The notes under the pieces are model-generated. The model was not told the origin of the DNA. It did not search any database and worked only from the letters and a program-made list of their open reading frames with translations. Positions 31,438 to 38,974 of a DNA stretch of 42,737 nucleotides are shown here, in pieces (positions within the stretch are counted from its first letter, which is position 1; each line of letters starts with the position of its first letter). This stretch comes from Chloroflexota bacterium. GTDB taxonomy: Bacteria > Chloroflexota > Anaerolineae > Anaerolineales > Villigracilaceae. Position numbers and translations under genes: made by a program. The stretch is from the NCBI GenBank assembly GCA_016234485.1, contig JACRBL010000066.1, forward strand, positions 1 to 42,737. The letters are read 5' to 3'.

Positions 31438-32655
31438 ATGACCCGCATCCTTTTCATTGACGATGAAGCGATCAATCACCAACTGGTGGAGCGCGCCCTT
31501 GCGCCGCTCAATTGCGAACTGGAAAGCGCCATAAACGGCAAAGAGGGCCTCGCCAAAGCGCGCGCCATCAAACCAGACCTGATCATCACCGACGTGATGA
31601 TGCCCGATTTGGACGGATACGAAGTGACCCGTCTATTGCGCCGCGAAAAACAATTCGCTGATATTCCCATCCTTGTTCTCACCGCCCAATCGGGTTTGCA
31701 GGATAAACTCAAAGCATTCGAAGCGGGCGCGGATGAACACCTGACCAAACCCTTTGAACCAGCCGAATTAATGGCGCGCGTCACTGCATTTCTCCGCCGA
31801 TTGGAAGCGGTGCGCGCCGCGCAAACCGTGGAAGCGTCCGTCGAAGAGGGACGCATGATCGCCATCCACAGCCTGCGCGGCGGAACGGGATGCTCCACGC
31901 TGGCCGTCAACCTGGGGGCCGCGCTGGCCGCGCTCTGGCCTCATTCCTCCCTCCTGCTCGATCTGACGATGACCGCCGGCCAGGTGGCCTTAATGCTCAA
32001 CATGCCCTTGCGCCGCACATGGGCCGACCTCGCCGGGTTCAAACCTGCCGAGTTGGACCAGGATGTGTTCCACTCCATCGTCGCCGCGCACGAAAGCGGA
32101 TTGCACTTTGTGGCCGCGCCAACGCTTCCAAGCGAAGCCCAGCCGTTCCTGCCCGAAACATTCCAAACCGCCCTCCGGCTTGCCAAGCAACGCTACGATT
32201 ACGTCATCGCCGACCTGCCTCACGATTTCAGCGACATCTCCATCGAAGCCCTCGACAAGGCCGACATCATCTTGATGGTTGCCTCGCCCGATATGGCCTC
32301 CATTCGCGCCGTCACCGCCGCGATGGACACCTACACAAAACTTGGCTACACAGATCAGAAAATTAAACTGGTTCTCAATGCCACCTTCCCACGCGCAGGC
32401 CTTCCAAAGGACAAAATCGAATCGGCTATGGGCATCGCTGCCGTAGCGACCATCCCTTATGTGCAGGAACTCTTCGTGGAAGCCATCAACTACGGACGTC
32501 CGCCCGTCTTCCACGCGCCAACCGAACCCGTTTCAGGCTTGCTGGAGGACTTCGCGTTTTACCTCAGCAAAGACTCCCACAAGAAAAGCAAACCCGTGAA
32601 TTCCACCGACGCGTGGAAACGCGTTTACAAACGCTTTCAGGAAAGAAAAAAATAG
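31438..32655 (+). CDS. Response regulator receiver domain fused to a MinD/CpaE-like ATPase domain
   Basis: 405 residues. Residues ~1-120 are a receiver domain with phospho-acceptor D52 in LIITDVMMPDLDGYEV and the Lys in LTKPFEPAELMAR. Residues ~138-375 are a SIMIBI ATPase-like domain of the MinD/ParA class: MIAIHSLRGGTGCSTLAVNL, LLLDLTMTAGQVALML, YDYVIADLPHDFSDISIEAL and LVLNATFPRAGLPKD. The P-loop reads R147-GGTGCST instead of KGGxGK(T/S), so both the deviant-Walker and classical lysines are missing, as in some CpaE proteins. It probably localises a complex or output instead of hydrolysing ATP. GAGG precedes the ATG. The cognate kinase is almost certainly the preceding gene. Confidence 0.9.
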   Translation: MTRILFIDDEAINHQLVERALAPLNCELESAINGKEGLAKARAIKPDLIITDVMMPDLDGYEVTRLLRREKQFADIPILVLTAQSGLQDKLKAFEAGADEHLTKPFEPAELMARVTAFLRRLEAVRAAQTVEASVEEGRMIAIHSLRGGTGCSTLAVNLGAALAALWPHSSLLLDLTMTAGQVALMLNMPLRRTWADLAGFKPAELDQDVFHSIVAAHESGLHFVAAPTLPSEAQPFLPETFQTALRLAKQRYDYVIADLPHDFSDISIEALDKADIILMVASPDMASIRAVTAAMDTYTKLGYTDQKIKLVLNATFPRAGLPKDKIESAMGIAAVATIPYVQELFVEAINYGRPPVFHAPTEPVSGLLEDFAFYLSKDSHKKSKPVNSTDAWKRVYKRFQERKK

Positions 32656-32671
32656 CGCTGGGATGGGCGCT
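32650..32671 (-). terminator. Weak minus-strand terminator overlapping the REC-MinD gene end
   Basis: On the minus strand AGCGC, an 8-nt loop and GCGCT are followed by ATTTTTTTC. The stem is only 5 bp but the U-run is good. It lies directly after the pentapeptide lipoprotein stop. Confidence 0.4.
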
Positions 32672-33313
32672 TTAAGGAACCAGCGTCGCGCCCGCCGCGA
32701 CAGGATCGAACCCAGCCGGCCATTTGGTGGACGCGTCGTATTCGGCGCCGGTGAGTTTTGCACCCGTGAGGTCGGCTTTGCTTAAGTCTGCTCCTTGCAG
32801 GCGCGCCTTCATCAAACGCGCGTTCTTGAGAATCGCGCCGGTCAAATCGGCGCCTTTCAAATTAGCGCCTCGCAACTCTGTGCGCGCAAGGTTGGCTTTT
32901 TTCAGGATGGCCCTGGTCAAAAGCGCGCTGGAAAGATCGTAATCAGCCAGGTTGGCGCCGCGCAAGTCGGCGCGCGTGAACTCGGGACGAAGGTTGGGGT
33001 TTTGCGTTCGCCAGGCGTTCCAGGCGTCCTTGCCCTCCTGCAATTTCGCAAGATGTTCGGGGTTGGCGCTTGCAGGCTCCACGGTAGGACCTCCAGGCGG
33101 GAGAGTTACCTGCGGCGTGGATTGGGCCGCGGGCGTGTCGGCGGGCGCCACGACGGGGGCTGGCGCCCCGAGCACATTTCCCGCGACCATCGTCGCCGCG
33201 ATGGACTGTACGAGGGCGGGGTCAATCGTTGGCGTGGCGGGCGGCGCGGAAGTTCCGCAGGCTGTGAGGGTCAGCGCCGCGATCATGCCCAGGCTGAATA
33301 GAATTTTCTTCAT
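32672..33313 (-). CDS. Pentapeptide-repeat lipoprotein, copy 1
   Basis: 213 residues from the ATG at 33313, with AGGAAA upstream. The signal peptide ends in the lipobox LTLTAC (Cys19), then a Pro/Ala/Thr-rich linker, then a helical segment EHLAKLQEGKDAWNAWRTQN and at least eight pentapeptide units of A(D/N)LXX type (ADLRGANLADYDLSSALL...GADLSKADLTGAKLTGA). It closes with WPAGFDPVAAGATLVP. The units fold into a right-handed square beta-helix outside the cell membrane; partners are unknown. The next gene upstream encodes a clear paralogue with the same pre-repeat helix and C-terminal block. The two are probably co-transcribed across a hairpin-rich spacer. Confidence 0.88.
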   Translation of the reverse strand: MKKILFSLGMIAALTLTACGTSAPPATPTIDPALVQSIAATMVAGNVLGAPAPVVAPADTPAAQSTPQVTLPPGGPTVEPASANPEHLAKLQEGKDAWNAWRTQNPNLRPEFTRADLRGANLADYDLSSALLTRAILKKANLARTELRGANLKGADLTGAILKNARLMKARLQGADLSKADLTGAKLTGAEYDASTKWPAGFDPVAAGATLVP

Positions 33314-33332
33314 AGGGTTTCCTTTTTTTGTG

Positions 33333-33490
33333 GGCGATTCACACTGCCCTGGCGGGCTGTGCCAGGGAATCGCCACAACCATTGCAAAGTCAGCTTGCGC
33401 TGACTGTAGCCGACGAAAGTCGGCTTCGTAAATGTTGGCGCGACTTCTAGTCGCCAAATGAATCAAGGCGGAGAAAGCCTCCGCCTTGAT
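33333..33490. repeat. Array of five hairpins between the pentapeptide paralogues
   Basis: GGCGATTC...GAATCGCC (33333-33374) encloses the nested CCCTGGC/GCCAGGG module found in repeat copies A and E. Then come AGTCAGC/GCTGACT (33388-33405), AGCCGAC/GTCGGCT (33408-33425), an imperfect TTGGCGCGACT/AGTCGCCAA (33435-33457) and ATCAAGGCGGAG/CTCCGCCTTGAT (33462-33490). The array is a mosaic of dispersed hairpin units. Confidence 0.75.
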
Positions 33491-33534
33491 GCGATGGGTC
33501 GAAATTAAACCGCGGGGAAAATTACGAACGCTTC

Positions 33535-34110
33535 CTACTCTAACACGGCTCCCGCCGCGACGGGGTCGAACCCGGCCGGCCAGATGGTGGTCGCGTCGTA
33601 GGTGGCGCCAGTCAGGTCGGCTTCGGTGAGGATCGCCCCGGTTAAATTCGCGCCAGCCAGGTGAGCCTTCGCCAGTTTGGCCCCAGTCAGATCGGCATCG
33701 GTCAGGTCAGCGCCGACCAATCGGACGTTGCCCATCTTGGCATTCTTCAATTTAGCGCTCTTCAAATCTGCCCCATTCAACTGGGTGGCCCGCAAGTTTG
33801 CCCTGGAAAGATTGGCGCTGCGAAGGTTGGCCTTGATCAAATTGGCCGAAGAGAGATCAAAATCGGCCAGGTTCAATCCCGCCAGGTTGGCTCGGGTCAG
33901 GTCGGGTTTAACGCTGGTGTTTTGCGTCCGCCAGGCGTTCCAGGCATCCTTGCCCTCTTTTAACTTGGCAAGGTGCTCAAGGTTGTACGCGACCTCTTTG
34001 GGAGGTTGTGGATTTGGTTGTTCAGGGTTGGGGGCGGCGGTGGGTTGCGCGCCGCCGCAGGCCGCCAGGACAAAAGAGGCAACCAAACAAAATATGACGA
34101 TTTTTTTCAT
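33535..34110 (-). CDS. Pentapeptide-repeat lipoprotein, copy 2
   Basis: 191 residues from the ATG at 34110, preceded by AGGAG. The signal peptide ends in VLAAC (Cys17). A short Pro/Asn linker leads to EHLAKLKEGKDAWNAWRTQN, nearly identical to copy 1, then at least nine pentapeptide units (DLTRANLAGLNLADFDLSSANL...GADLTDADLTGAKLAKAHL) and a closing WPAGFDPVAAGAVLE. The identical framing blocks with different linkers show gene duplication. A promoter (TTGGCA, 18 nt, TATCTT) is placed to drive this gene and probably copy 1. The repeat helix is a structural or binding scaffold by family; nothing shows an enzymatic role. Confidence 0.88.
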   Translation of the reverse strand: MKKIVIFCLVASFVLAACGGAQPTAAPNPEQPNPQPPKEVAYNLEHLAKLKEGKDAWNAWRTQNTSVKPDLTRANLAGLNLADFDLSSANLIKANLRSANLSRANLRATQLNGADLKSAKLKNAKMGNVRLVGADLTDADLTGAKLAKAHLAGANLTGAILTEADLTGATYDATTIWPAGFDPVAAGAVLE

Positions 34111-34145
34111 TCTTTCTCCTATTGAATTGGAACTTGGGTGGCGAA

Positions 34146-34175
34146 AAGATACCACAATTAGACGAACTCTGCCAA
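34146..34175 (-). promoter_or_regulatory. Promoter for the pentapeptide lipoprotein pair
   Basis: On the minus strand TTGGCA (34170-34175) and TATCTT (34146-34151) are 18 nt apart. The expected +1 near 34139 gives a leader of about 29 nt that contains AGGAG. Confidence 0.6.
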
Positions 34176-34238
34176 AGGTTCATGGTTTTTTAACCAGAAA
34201 CATAACGCTTTGCGATGGATTTTGTTCCTCAATCCGAT

Positions 34239-34244
34239 TACAAT
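34239..34244 (+). promoter_or_regulatory. -10 box, leaderless start of folC
   Basis: TACAAT is followed by CGCAAC and the ATG at 34251, so the expected +1 is the start codon. No Shine-Dalgarno sequence is present. Confidence 0.55.
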
Positions 34245-34250
34245 CGCAAC

Positions 34251-35576
34251 ATGGACACCGAAACCCACTACAATCAGGCGCTCGACTACCTTTATAGTTT
34301 TGTAGATTACAGCCTCAAGCACGTCTCCGAACTTGCCAAGGCCGACTTTAACCTCGACCGCATGTTCGCGTTGATGGAGTCGCTCGGCAACCCGCAGGCG
34401 AACTATCCCATCATCCACGTGGCGGGGACGAAGGGTAAAGGCTCTACGTCCGCGTTGTGCGCGTCTGCGCTGACTGCCGCCGGCTACAAAGTGGGACTTT
34501 ACACCTCGCCGCATCTCGAGGACTATTGTGAGCGGATTCAAATTGACGGCTCGCCCCTGACTCACGGGGGGCTGGCCGCGCTCGTGGACGCGATTCGGCC
34601 CTTTGTGGAGCGCGTCCCCAAACTGACCACCTTCGAGATCACCACCGCCCTCGCCTTCCTTGCCTTCGCCCAACAAAACGTTGACGCGGCCGTCATCGAA
34701 GTGGGTCTCGGTGGGCGCCTCGACGCGACCAACATCGTGACGCCGCGCGTGTCGGTCATCACCTCGCTTTCGATGGATCACATGGCCGTGCTGGGCGATA
34801 CCCTCGCCAAGATCGCGGGCGAGAAGGCGGGCATTATTAAAGAAGGCGTCCCCGTCGTCTCGTCACCGCAAAAAGACGAAGCGCTGGAAGTCGTGGAGCG
34901 TGTAGCCAAAGAGAGAGGCGCGCCTATTAAGGTGGTGGGCAAGGATGTAAAGTTTGAGCCTGTCAGTTCATCATTGAATGGGCAGAGTTTTCGTGTTACA
35001 GATAACGCTGAACGTTTAACATTGAATGTTCAACTGCCTCTGTTGGGTTCGCATCAAGTGATAAATGCCGCCACCGCCTACGCCGCGCTCAAAGCCAGCG
35101 GATTGAACGTCTCTGACGAAGCCATCCAAAAGGGGTTTTCTCAGGTAAAATGGCGCGCCCGCTTTGAAGTGGCGCGGCGCGAACCGCCTGTCATCTTCGA
35201 CTCGGCGCACAACGACGACTCGTTTGCCAGGCTGCGCGAAACGCTGGAGGCCTTTTTCCCTGGGCGGCCTGTCACCCTCATTCTCGGAGCGTCGGAGGAT
35301 AAAAACCTGGCGGGGATGCTGCGCGAGATGAAGCCGAAGATTCGCAAACTCATCGTCACGCGCGCCGACCATCCACGGGCGCTTGAGGTGGAGACAATTC
35401 AAAAGTTGGCCGATACGCTCGAAGTGTCGAATGAAGCGGCGACGCCCGTCGCGTCCGCGTTGGCGCGAGCGTTGGAACTGTCCTCATTAGATGGTAGTAT
35501 TGTCCTCTCGGCGGGGAGCATGTTTGTCACTGCCGAGGTGATGGCGGCGTGGAAGAAGGTAAGTGGTAAGTGGTAA
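34251..35576 (+). CDS. folC: Folylpolyglutamate synthase / dihydrofolate synthase
   Basis: 441 residues from the ATG at 34251, chosen because the -10 box lies just upstream and family proteins start near THYNQALDYLYSFVDYS; an in-frame ATG at 34215 would add 12 residues. The enzyme adds glutamate to dihydropteroate and folates in the cytoplasm with ATP. Landmarks: IIHVAGTKGKGSTSALCAS (P-loop), GLYTSPHLEDYCERIQIDG, AAVIEVGLGGRLDATNIV, ITSLSMDHMAVLGDTLAKIAGEKAGIIK and VIFDSAHNDDSFA. The last residues (VSGKW) are encoded by the word repeat GGTAAGTGGTAAGTGG. It is followed by MITE-like copy C and lon, and is probably transcribed alone. Confidence 0.94.
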   Translation: MDTETHYNQALDYLYSFVDYSLKHVSELAKADFNLDRMFALMESLGNPQANYPIIHVAGTKGKGSTSALCASALTAAGYKVGLYTSPHLEDYCERIQIDGSPLTHGGLAALVDAIRPFVERVPKLTTFEITTALAFLAFAQQNVDAAVIEVGLGGRLDATNIVTPRVSVITSLSMDHMAVLGDTLAKIAGEKAGIIKEGVPVVSSPQKDEALEVVERVAKERGAPIKVVGKDVKFEPVSSSLNGQSFRVTDNAERLTLNVQLPLLGSHQVINAATAYAALKASGLNVSDEAIQKGFSQVKWRARFEVARREPPVIFDSAHNDDSFARLRETLEAFFPGRPVTLILGASEDKNLAGMLREMKPKIRKLIVTRADHPRALEVETIQKLADTLEVSNEAATPVASALARALELSSLDGSIVLSAGSMFVTAEVMAAWKKVSGKW

Positions 35577-35577
35577 T
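35559..35577. repeat. Word repeat at the end of folC (GTAAGTG units)
   Basis: GTAAGTGGTAAGTGGTAATT supplies the final codons and the TAA. The same words (TTGGTAATTGGTAAGTGG) occur after lon at 38171-38188. Confidence 0.7.
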
Positions 35578-35586
35578 TCAATATTT

Positions 35587-35676
35587 CCGTCATTGCGAGG
35601 AGCGAACGGAGTGAGCGACGAAGCAATCTCCTCGTCGTGGAGGGGATTGCTTCGCAAAGAACGCTCGCAATGACGG
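35587..35676. repeat. MITE-like element, copy C
   Basis: The shortest complete copy (90 bp): CCGTCATTGCGAG at the left end, CTCGCAATGACGG at the right, inner pair GAAGCAATCTCC / GGGGATTGCTTCG. The left flank of the inner pair carries GAGCGAACGGAGTGAGCGACG. No nested module. Lies between folC and lon. Confidence 0.9.
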
Positions 35677-35689
35677 TGCGTGAGGAAAC

Positions 35690-38164
35690 ATGAATCATCC
35701 CGAAGACTGGAACGAAGAAGACGAAAATTTCAACCTGGCGCTTTCACAACGCACCGAGGAACTATATCGCGTTCCAAACATGGAAGCGGACGAGCATGGC
35801 ATCATCGAGGCGCTGGTCTTGCCGTTGCGCGATATGGTGGTGTTCCCGCGCATGGTCTCGCCGATCTTTGTGGGACGCGAAGGCTCACTGCTGGCGTTGC
35901 AGGAAGCCCAGCATCGCAACCAGACCGTGATCGGCTTGACGCAACGCGACCCTGAACTCGAAGACCCTGGCTTGAAGGACTTTTTGCCCATCGGCGTGGA
36001 GATGGCGGTGGGACGCCTGCTCTCGATGCCCGACGGCTCCTCGTCCGCGCTGGTGCAGGGACGCAGGCGCGTGGAGATCGTGGAGTTTATCCGCGTGCGG
36101 CCATACATCAAAGTGCGGGCGCGCATCATTTTCGAGCCGACCACGGCTGACCGACAAACCCAGGCCACGATGCGCTCGGTGCTGGACACTTTCGATCGTT
36201 GTGTGCAACTCGATCGTTCGATTCCTGAAGAGGCGCATCTCTTCGCGATGAACATCTCCGAGCCAGGCTGGCTGGCGGATATGGTCGCCACGTCGCTGGC
36301 GCTCAACTTTGAAGAGCGACAGACGCTGTTGATGACGACCGACCCGCGTGCCCGTCTGCAACGCATCAACAAGATCCTGGCCGAAGAAGTGGACGTTTTG
36401 GAACTGGAAGATGAAATTCATTCGCGCGTCCAAAACGAAGTGGACAAAAGCCAGCGCGAATATTACCTGCGCGAACAGATGAAGCAGATCCAAACCGAGT
36501 TGGGCGAGGGCGACATTTTCTCGAAAGACGCCAACGAATTAAAAACGCGCCTCGAGAAGACCGCCATGCCCGATGAGGTCCGCAAGGTGGCGATGAAGGA
36601 ATTGGAGCGACTCAACCAGATGCCGCCGATGGCGCCCGAGGTGGGCATCATCCGCACCTACCTGGATTGGATTCTCGACCTGCCGTGGGCGAACGTGACG
36701 CAGGATAATCTCGACGTGAAGAACGCGGCGCGGATTTTGGATCGCGACCATTACGGACTCAAAAAGCCGAAGGAACGCATCCTCGAATACATCGCTGTCC
36801 GTTCGTTGAAGCCGAAGAAGGAACGCCAGCCGATCCTGTGCTTTGTCGGGCCTCCTGGCACGGGCAAGACCTCGCTTGGACGTTCCATCGCCGAGGCGCT
36901 GGGACGCAAGTTCGTGCGCGTGTCCCTCGGAGGCGTCCGCGATGAAGCGGAGATCCGCGGCCACCGTCGCACGTACATCGGCGCGTTGCCTGGGCGCATC
37001 ATCCAGACGATGAAGCGGGCCGGCAGCGCCAATCCGCTCTTCATGCTCGACGAGATAGACAAACTCTATTCCGATTTTCGCGGCGACCCCGCTTCGGCCT
37101 TGCTCGAAGTGCTGGACCCCGAACAGAACAACGCCTTCAGCGATCACTATCTCGAACTGCCCTTTGACCTTTCGAAGGTGATGTTCGTGACCACGGCCAA
37201 CTACCTCGGCCCGATCCCGCCCGCGTTGCTCGACCGCATGGAAGTGATCGAATTCCCTGGCTACATCGAAGAGGAGAAACTTTCCATCTCGGAGAAGTAT
37301 CTCATCCCGCGTCAATTTGACGAGAACGGCATCCACGACATCGGCTTGAAGTTCGAGACCGCCGCGTTGCAGAGGATCGTCCGCGAGTACACGTATGAGG
37401 CGGGCGTCCGCAACCTGGAGCGCGAGATCGGACGCGTCTGCCGCAAGGTGGCGCGGACGAAGGCCGAGGGCAAGAAGACGCCCGAAGCCGTCACGCCTGA
37501 GTTGATCGAAAAGTTTCTCGGGCCTCCGCAATTCTTTTTGACGCAGGCCGAACGCGCCGACGAGGTGGGCGTGGCGACGGGTCTGGCGTGGACCGAGAAC
37601 GGCGGCGAGATCATGTTCGTGGAGGTCGCCATCCTGGACGGCAAGGGCGGCTTGCAGATCACGGGTCAGGTGGGCGACGTGATGCAGGAATCCGCGCAAG
37701 CGGGGCTTTCCTACCTCAAGTCGCGCGCGAGCCTGTTGGGCATTGACCCCGACGTGTTCGACCGCCTCGACATCCATTTGCATTTGCCCGAGGGAGCCAT
37801 TCCCAAGGATGGCCCCAGCGCGGGCATCACGATGACCAGCGCGATCATCTCCGCGTTCACGGGACGTCCGCTCTTCAAGGATGTGGCGATGACGGGCGAG
37901 ATCACCCTGCGCGGGCGCGTTCTGCCGATCGGCGGCGTGCGCGAGAAGGTGCTGGCCGCGCATCGGGCGGGCATCAAGACGGTCATCTTGCCCGAGCGCA
38001 ATTTGAAAGACTTGGTGGATGTGCCGAAGCAGGTGCAAAAAGATTTGAAGATCGTCCCCGTCAATCACATGGATCAGGTGCTGGACATCGCGCTCTCGAA
38101 ACTGGTGACGATCGAACCGCCGAAGCCACGGCAGAAGAAGGATGAGGGGGATGATGCAGGGTAG
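35690..38164 (+). CDS. lon: ATP-dependent protease La (Lon)
   Basis: 824 residues, normal for LonA. The N-terminal substrate-binding domain begins at about 35 (ALVLPLRDMVVFPRMVSPIF). A coiled segment leads to the AAA+ domain with Walker A GPPGTGKTSLGRS and Walker B LFMLDEIDKL. The C-terminal serine peptidase has the Ser/Lys dyad: S710 in DGPSAGITMTSA and K753 in REKVLAAHRAG. It degrades misfolded and regulatory proteins in the cytoplasm using ATP. GAGG lies just before the ATG, 13 nt after MITE-like copy C. No heat-shock operator (CIRCE) was recognised upstream, and any promoter would overlap the repeat. A hairpin follows at 38198-38232. Confidence 0.97.
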   Translation: MNHPEDWNEEDENFNLALSQRTEELYRVPNMEADEHGIIEALVLPLRDMVVFPRMVSPIFVGREGSLLALQEAQHRNQTVIGLTQRDPELEDPGLKDFLPIGVEMAVGRLLSMPDGSSSALVQGRRRVEIVEFIRVRPYIKVRARIIFEPTTADRQTQATMRSVLDTFDRCVQLDRSIPEEAHLFAMNISEPGWLADMVATSLALNFEERQTLLMTTDPRARLQRINKILAEEVDVLELEDEIHSRVQNEVDKSQREYYLREQMKQIQTELGEGDIFSKDANELKTRLEKTAMPDEVRKVAMKELERLNQMPPMAPEVGIIRTYLDWILDLPWANVTQDNLDVKNAARILDRDHYGLKKPKERILEYIAVRSLKPKKERQPILCFVGPPGTGKTSLGRSIAEALGRKFVRVSLGGVRDEAEIRGHRRTYIGALPGRIIQTMKRAGSANPLFMLDEIDKLYSDFRGDPASALLEVLDPEQNNAFSDHYLELPFDLSKVMFVTTANYLGPIPPALLDRMEVIEFPGYIEEEKLSISEKYLIPRQFDENGIHDIGLKFETAALQRIVREYTYEAGVRNLEREIGRVCRKVARTKAEGKKTPEAVTPELIEKFLGPPQFFLTQAERADEVGVATGLAWTENGGEIMFVEVAILDGKGGLQITGQVGDVMQESAQAGLSYLKSRASLLGIDPDVFDRLDIHLHLPEGAIPKDGPSAGITMTSAIISAFTGRPLFKDVAMTGEITLRGRVLPIGGVREKVLAAHRAGIKTVILPERNLKDLVDVPKQVQKDLKIVPVNHMDQVLDIALSKLVTIEPPKPRQKKDEGDDAG

Positions 38165-38197
38165 GGGAGATTGGTAATTGGTAAGTGGCGCAAGCTG

Positions 38198-38232
38198 AAA
38201 GAGGCGTAGCGTGAGATGCGTTACGCCTCTTT
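38198..38232. terminator. Bidirectional hairpin between lon and the convergent two-TM protein gene
   Basis: AAAGAGGCGTA (38198-38208) and TACGCCTCTTT (38222-38232) form an 11-bp perfect stem. A-rich and T-rich ends on each side fit a terminator that works in both directions. Confidence 0.65.
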
Positions 38233-38250
38233 GGGTTATTGGGGAAAATC

Positions 38251-38865
38251 TCACAATCTCAAAATATTGCGTTTCATGAACTGGTTTGCGGTTTTTCGAG
38301 CTTTGTTCGCTTTTATAAGCGGGATGAAAAGCAAAAATCCGCTTATGAGAAAAAATACACTCAACCAAACTCCCGTGATGGAATTTTTTCTGCCGCAGAA
38401 TGTACAAAGCGTGAGAAGCGTACCGTCCGCCTGATGTTGAGCAATGTCAATTCCATTTTCGGCCAGTCTCTCGTAGATCGATTTCACGTCTGATCCTGTT
38501 GTCGCAAGATCAAGAACGCCTGCCACTTCGGCTTGGGTGACTTTCTGGCAGTCCTTTATTCCGCCAAAAAGCGCAAGGCCTAGGATATTCTTGCCTTCAT
38601 CTGTAAATACAATGTAAGTGGTATCGTTTTTTCGACGGTCAAAATGGAAAACCTGACTGCAATCCCACTGGATATCATTCAGTATTACCCATTGACGTTT
38701 CTCTGCTACCAATGATTTTGCCTCCGCGATTGACATGCGCTGTGGCTCACTGGGTAAGATCAACAACTCCTTTATGGATGAAAAAGCAATAATGGCAGAA
38801 AATAGTATTGAAAACACGCCCCACATTGCCGCGGTTTCTGGGGAAATATTTCTGGAAAAGTACAT
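38251..38865 (-). CDS. Two-helix membrane protein with extracytoplasmic Cys-containing domain
   Basis: 204 residues from the ATG at 38865, which has GGAGGAAATTA directly upstream; an in-frame start 14 codons earlier lacks such a signal. One helix lies at about 14-34 and another at about 165-187. The 130-residue loop between them (RQWVILNDIQWDCSQVFHF, GNILGLALFGGIKDCQKV type sequence) contains two isolated Cys, and a CTFC pair sits just before the second helix. A basic tail (KANKARKTANQFMKRN) follows. No family is recognised. The loop is likely periplasmic and could be disulphide-linked, which is inference. AT-richer than lon and the helicase gene beside it. Confidence 0.68.
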   Translation of the reverse strand: MYFSRNISPETAAMWGVFSILFSAIIAFSSIKELLILPSEPQRMSIAEAKSLVAEKRQWVILNDIQWDCSQVFHFDRRKNDTTYIVFTDEGKNILGLALFGGIKDCQKVTQAEVAGVLDLATTGSDVKSIYERLAENGIDIAQHQADGTLLTLCTFCGRKNSITGVWLSVFFLISGFLLFIPLIKANKARKTANQFMKRNILRL

Positions 38866-38974
38866 TAATTTCCTCCGTTTGTTTTGTTTTATAGTAGTTG
38901 AACTCAAAAACTATCCTTGGCATGGATATCCAAATGATGGATTGTTGCTAGATTAGATGACTTATTGCCTGAGC

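Noticed and set aside
33333..33490. CRISPR array or riboswitch
   Set aside because: The stems differ from each other in sequence and there are no equal spacers. No known riboswitch core was recognised, and the parts match dispersed repeats elsewhere in the window.
36539..38407. 622-codon open frame on the minus strand opposite lon
   Set aside because: Fully antisense to Lon domains and biased in composition. It also crosses the terminator hairpin and the neighbouring gene.
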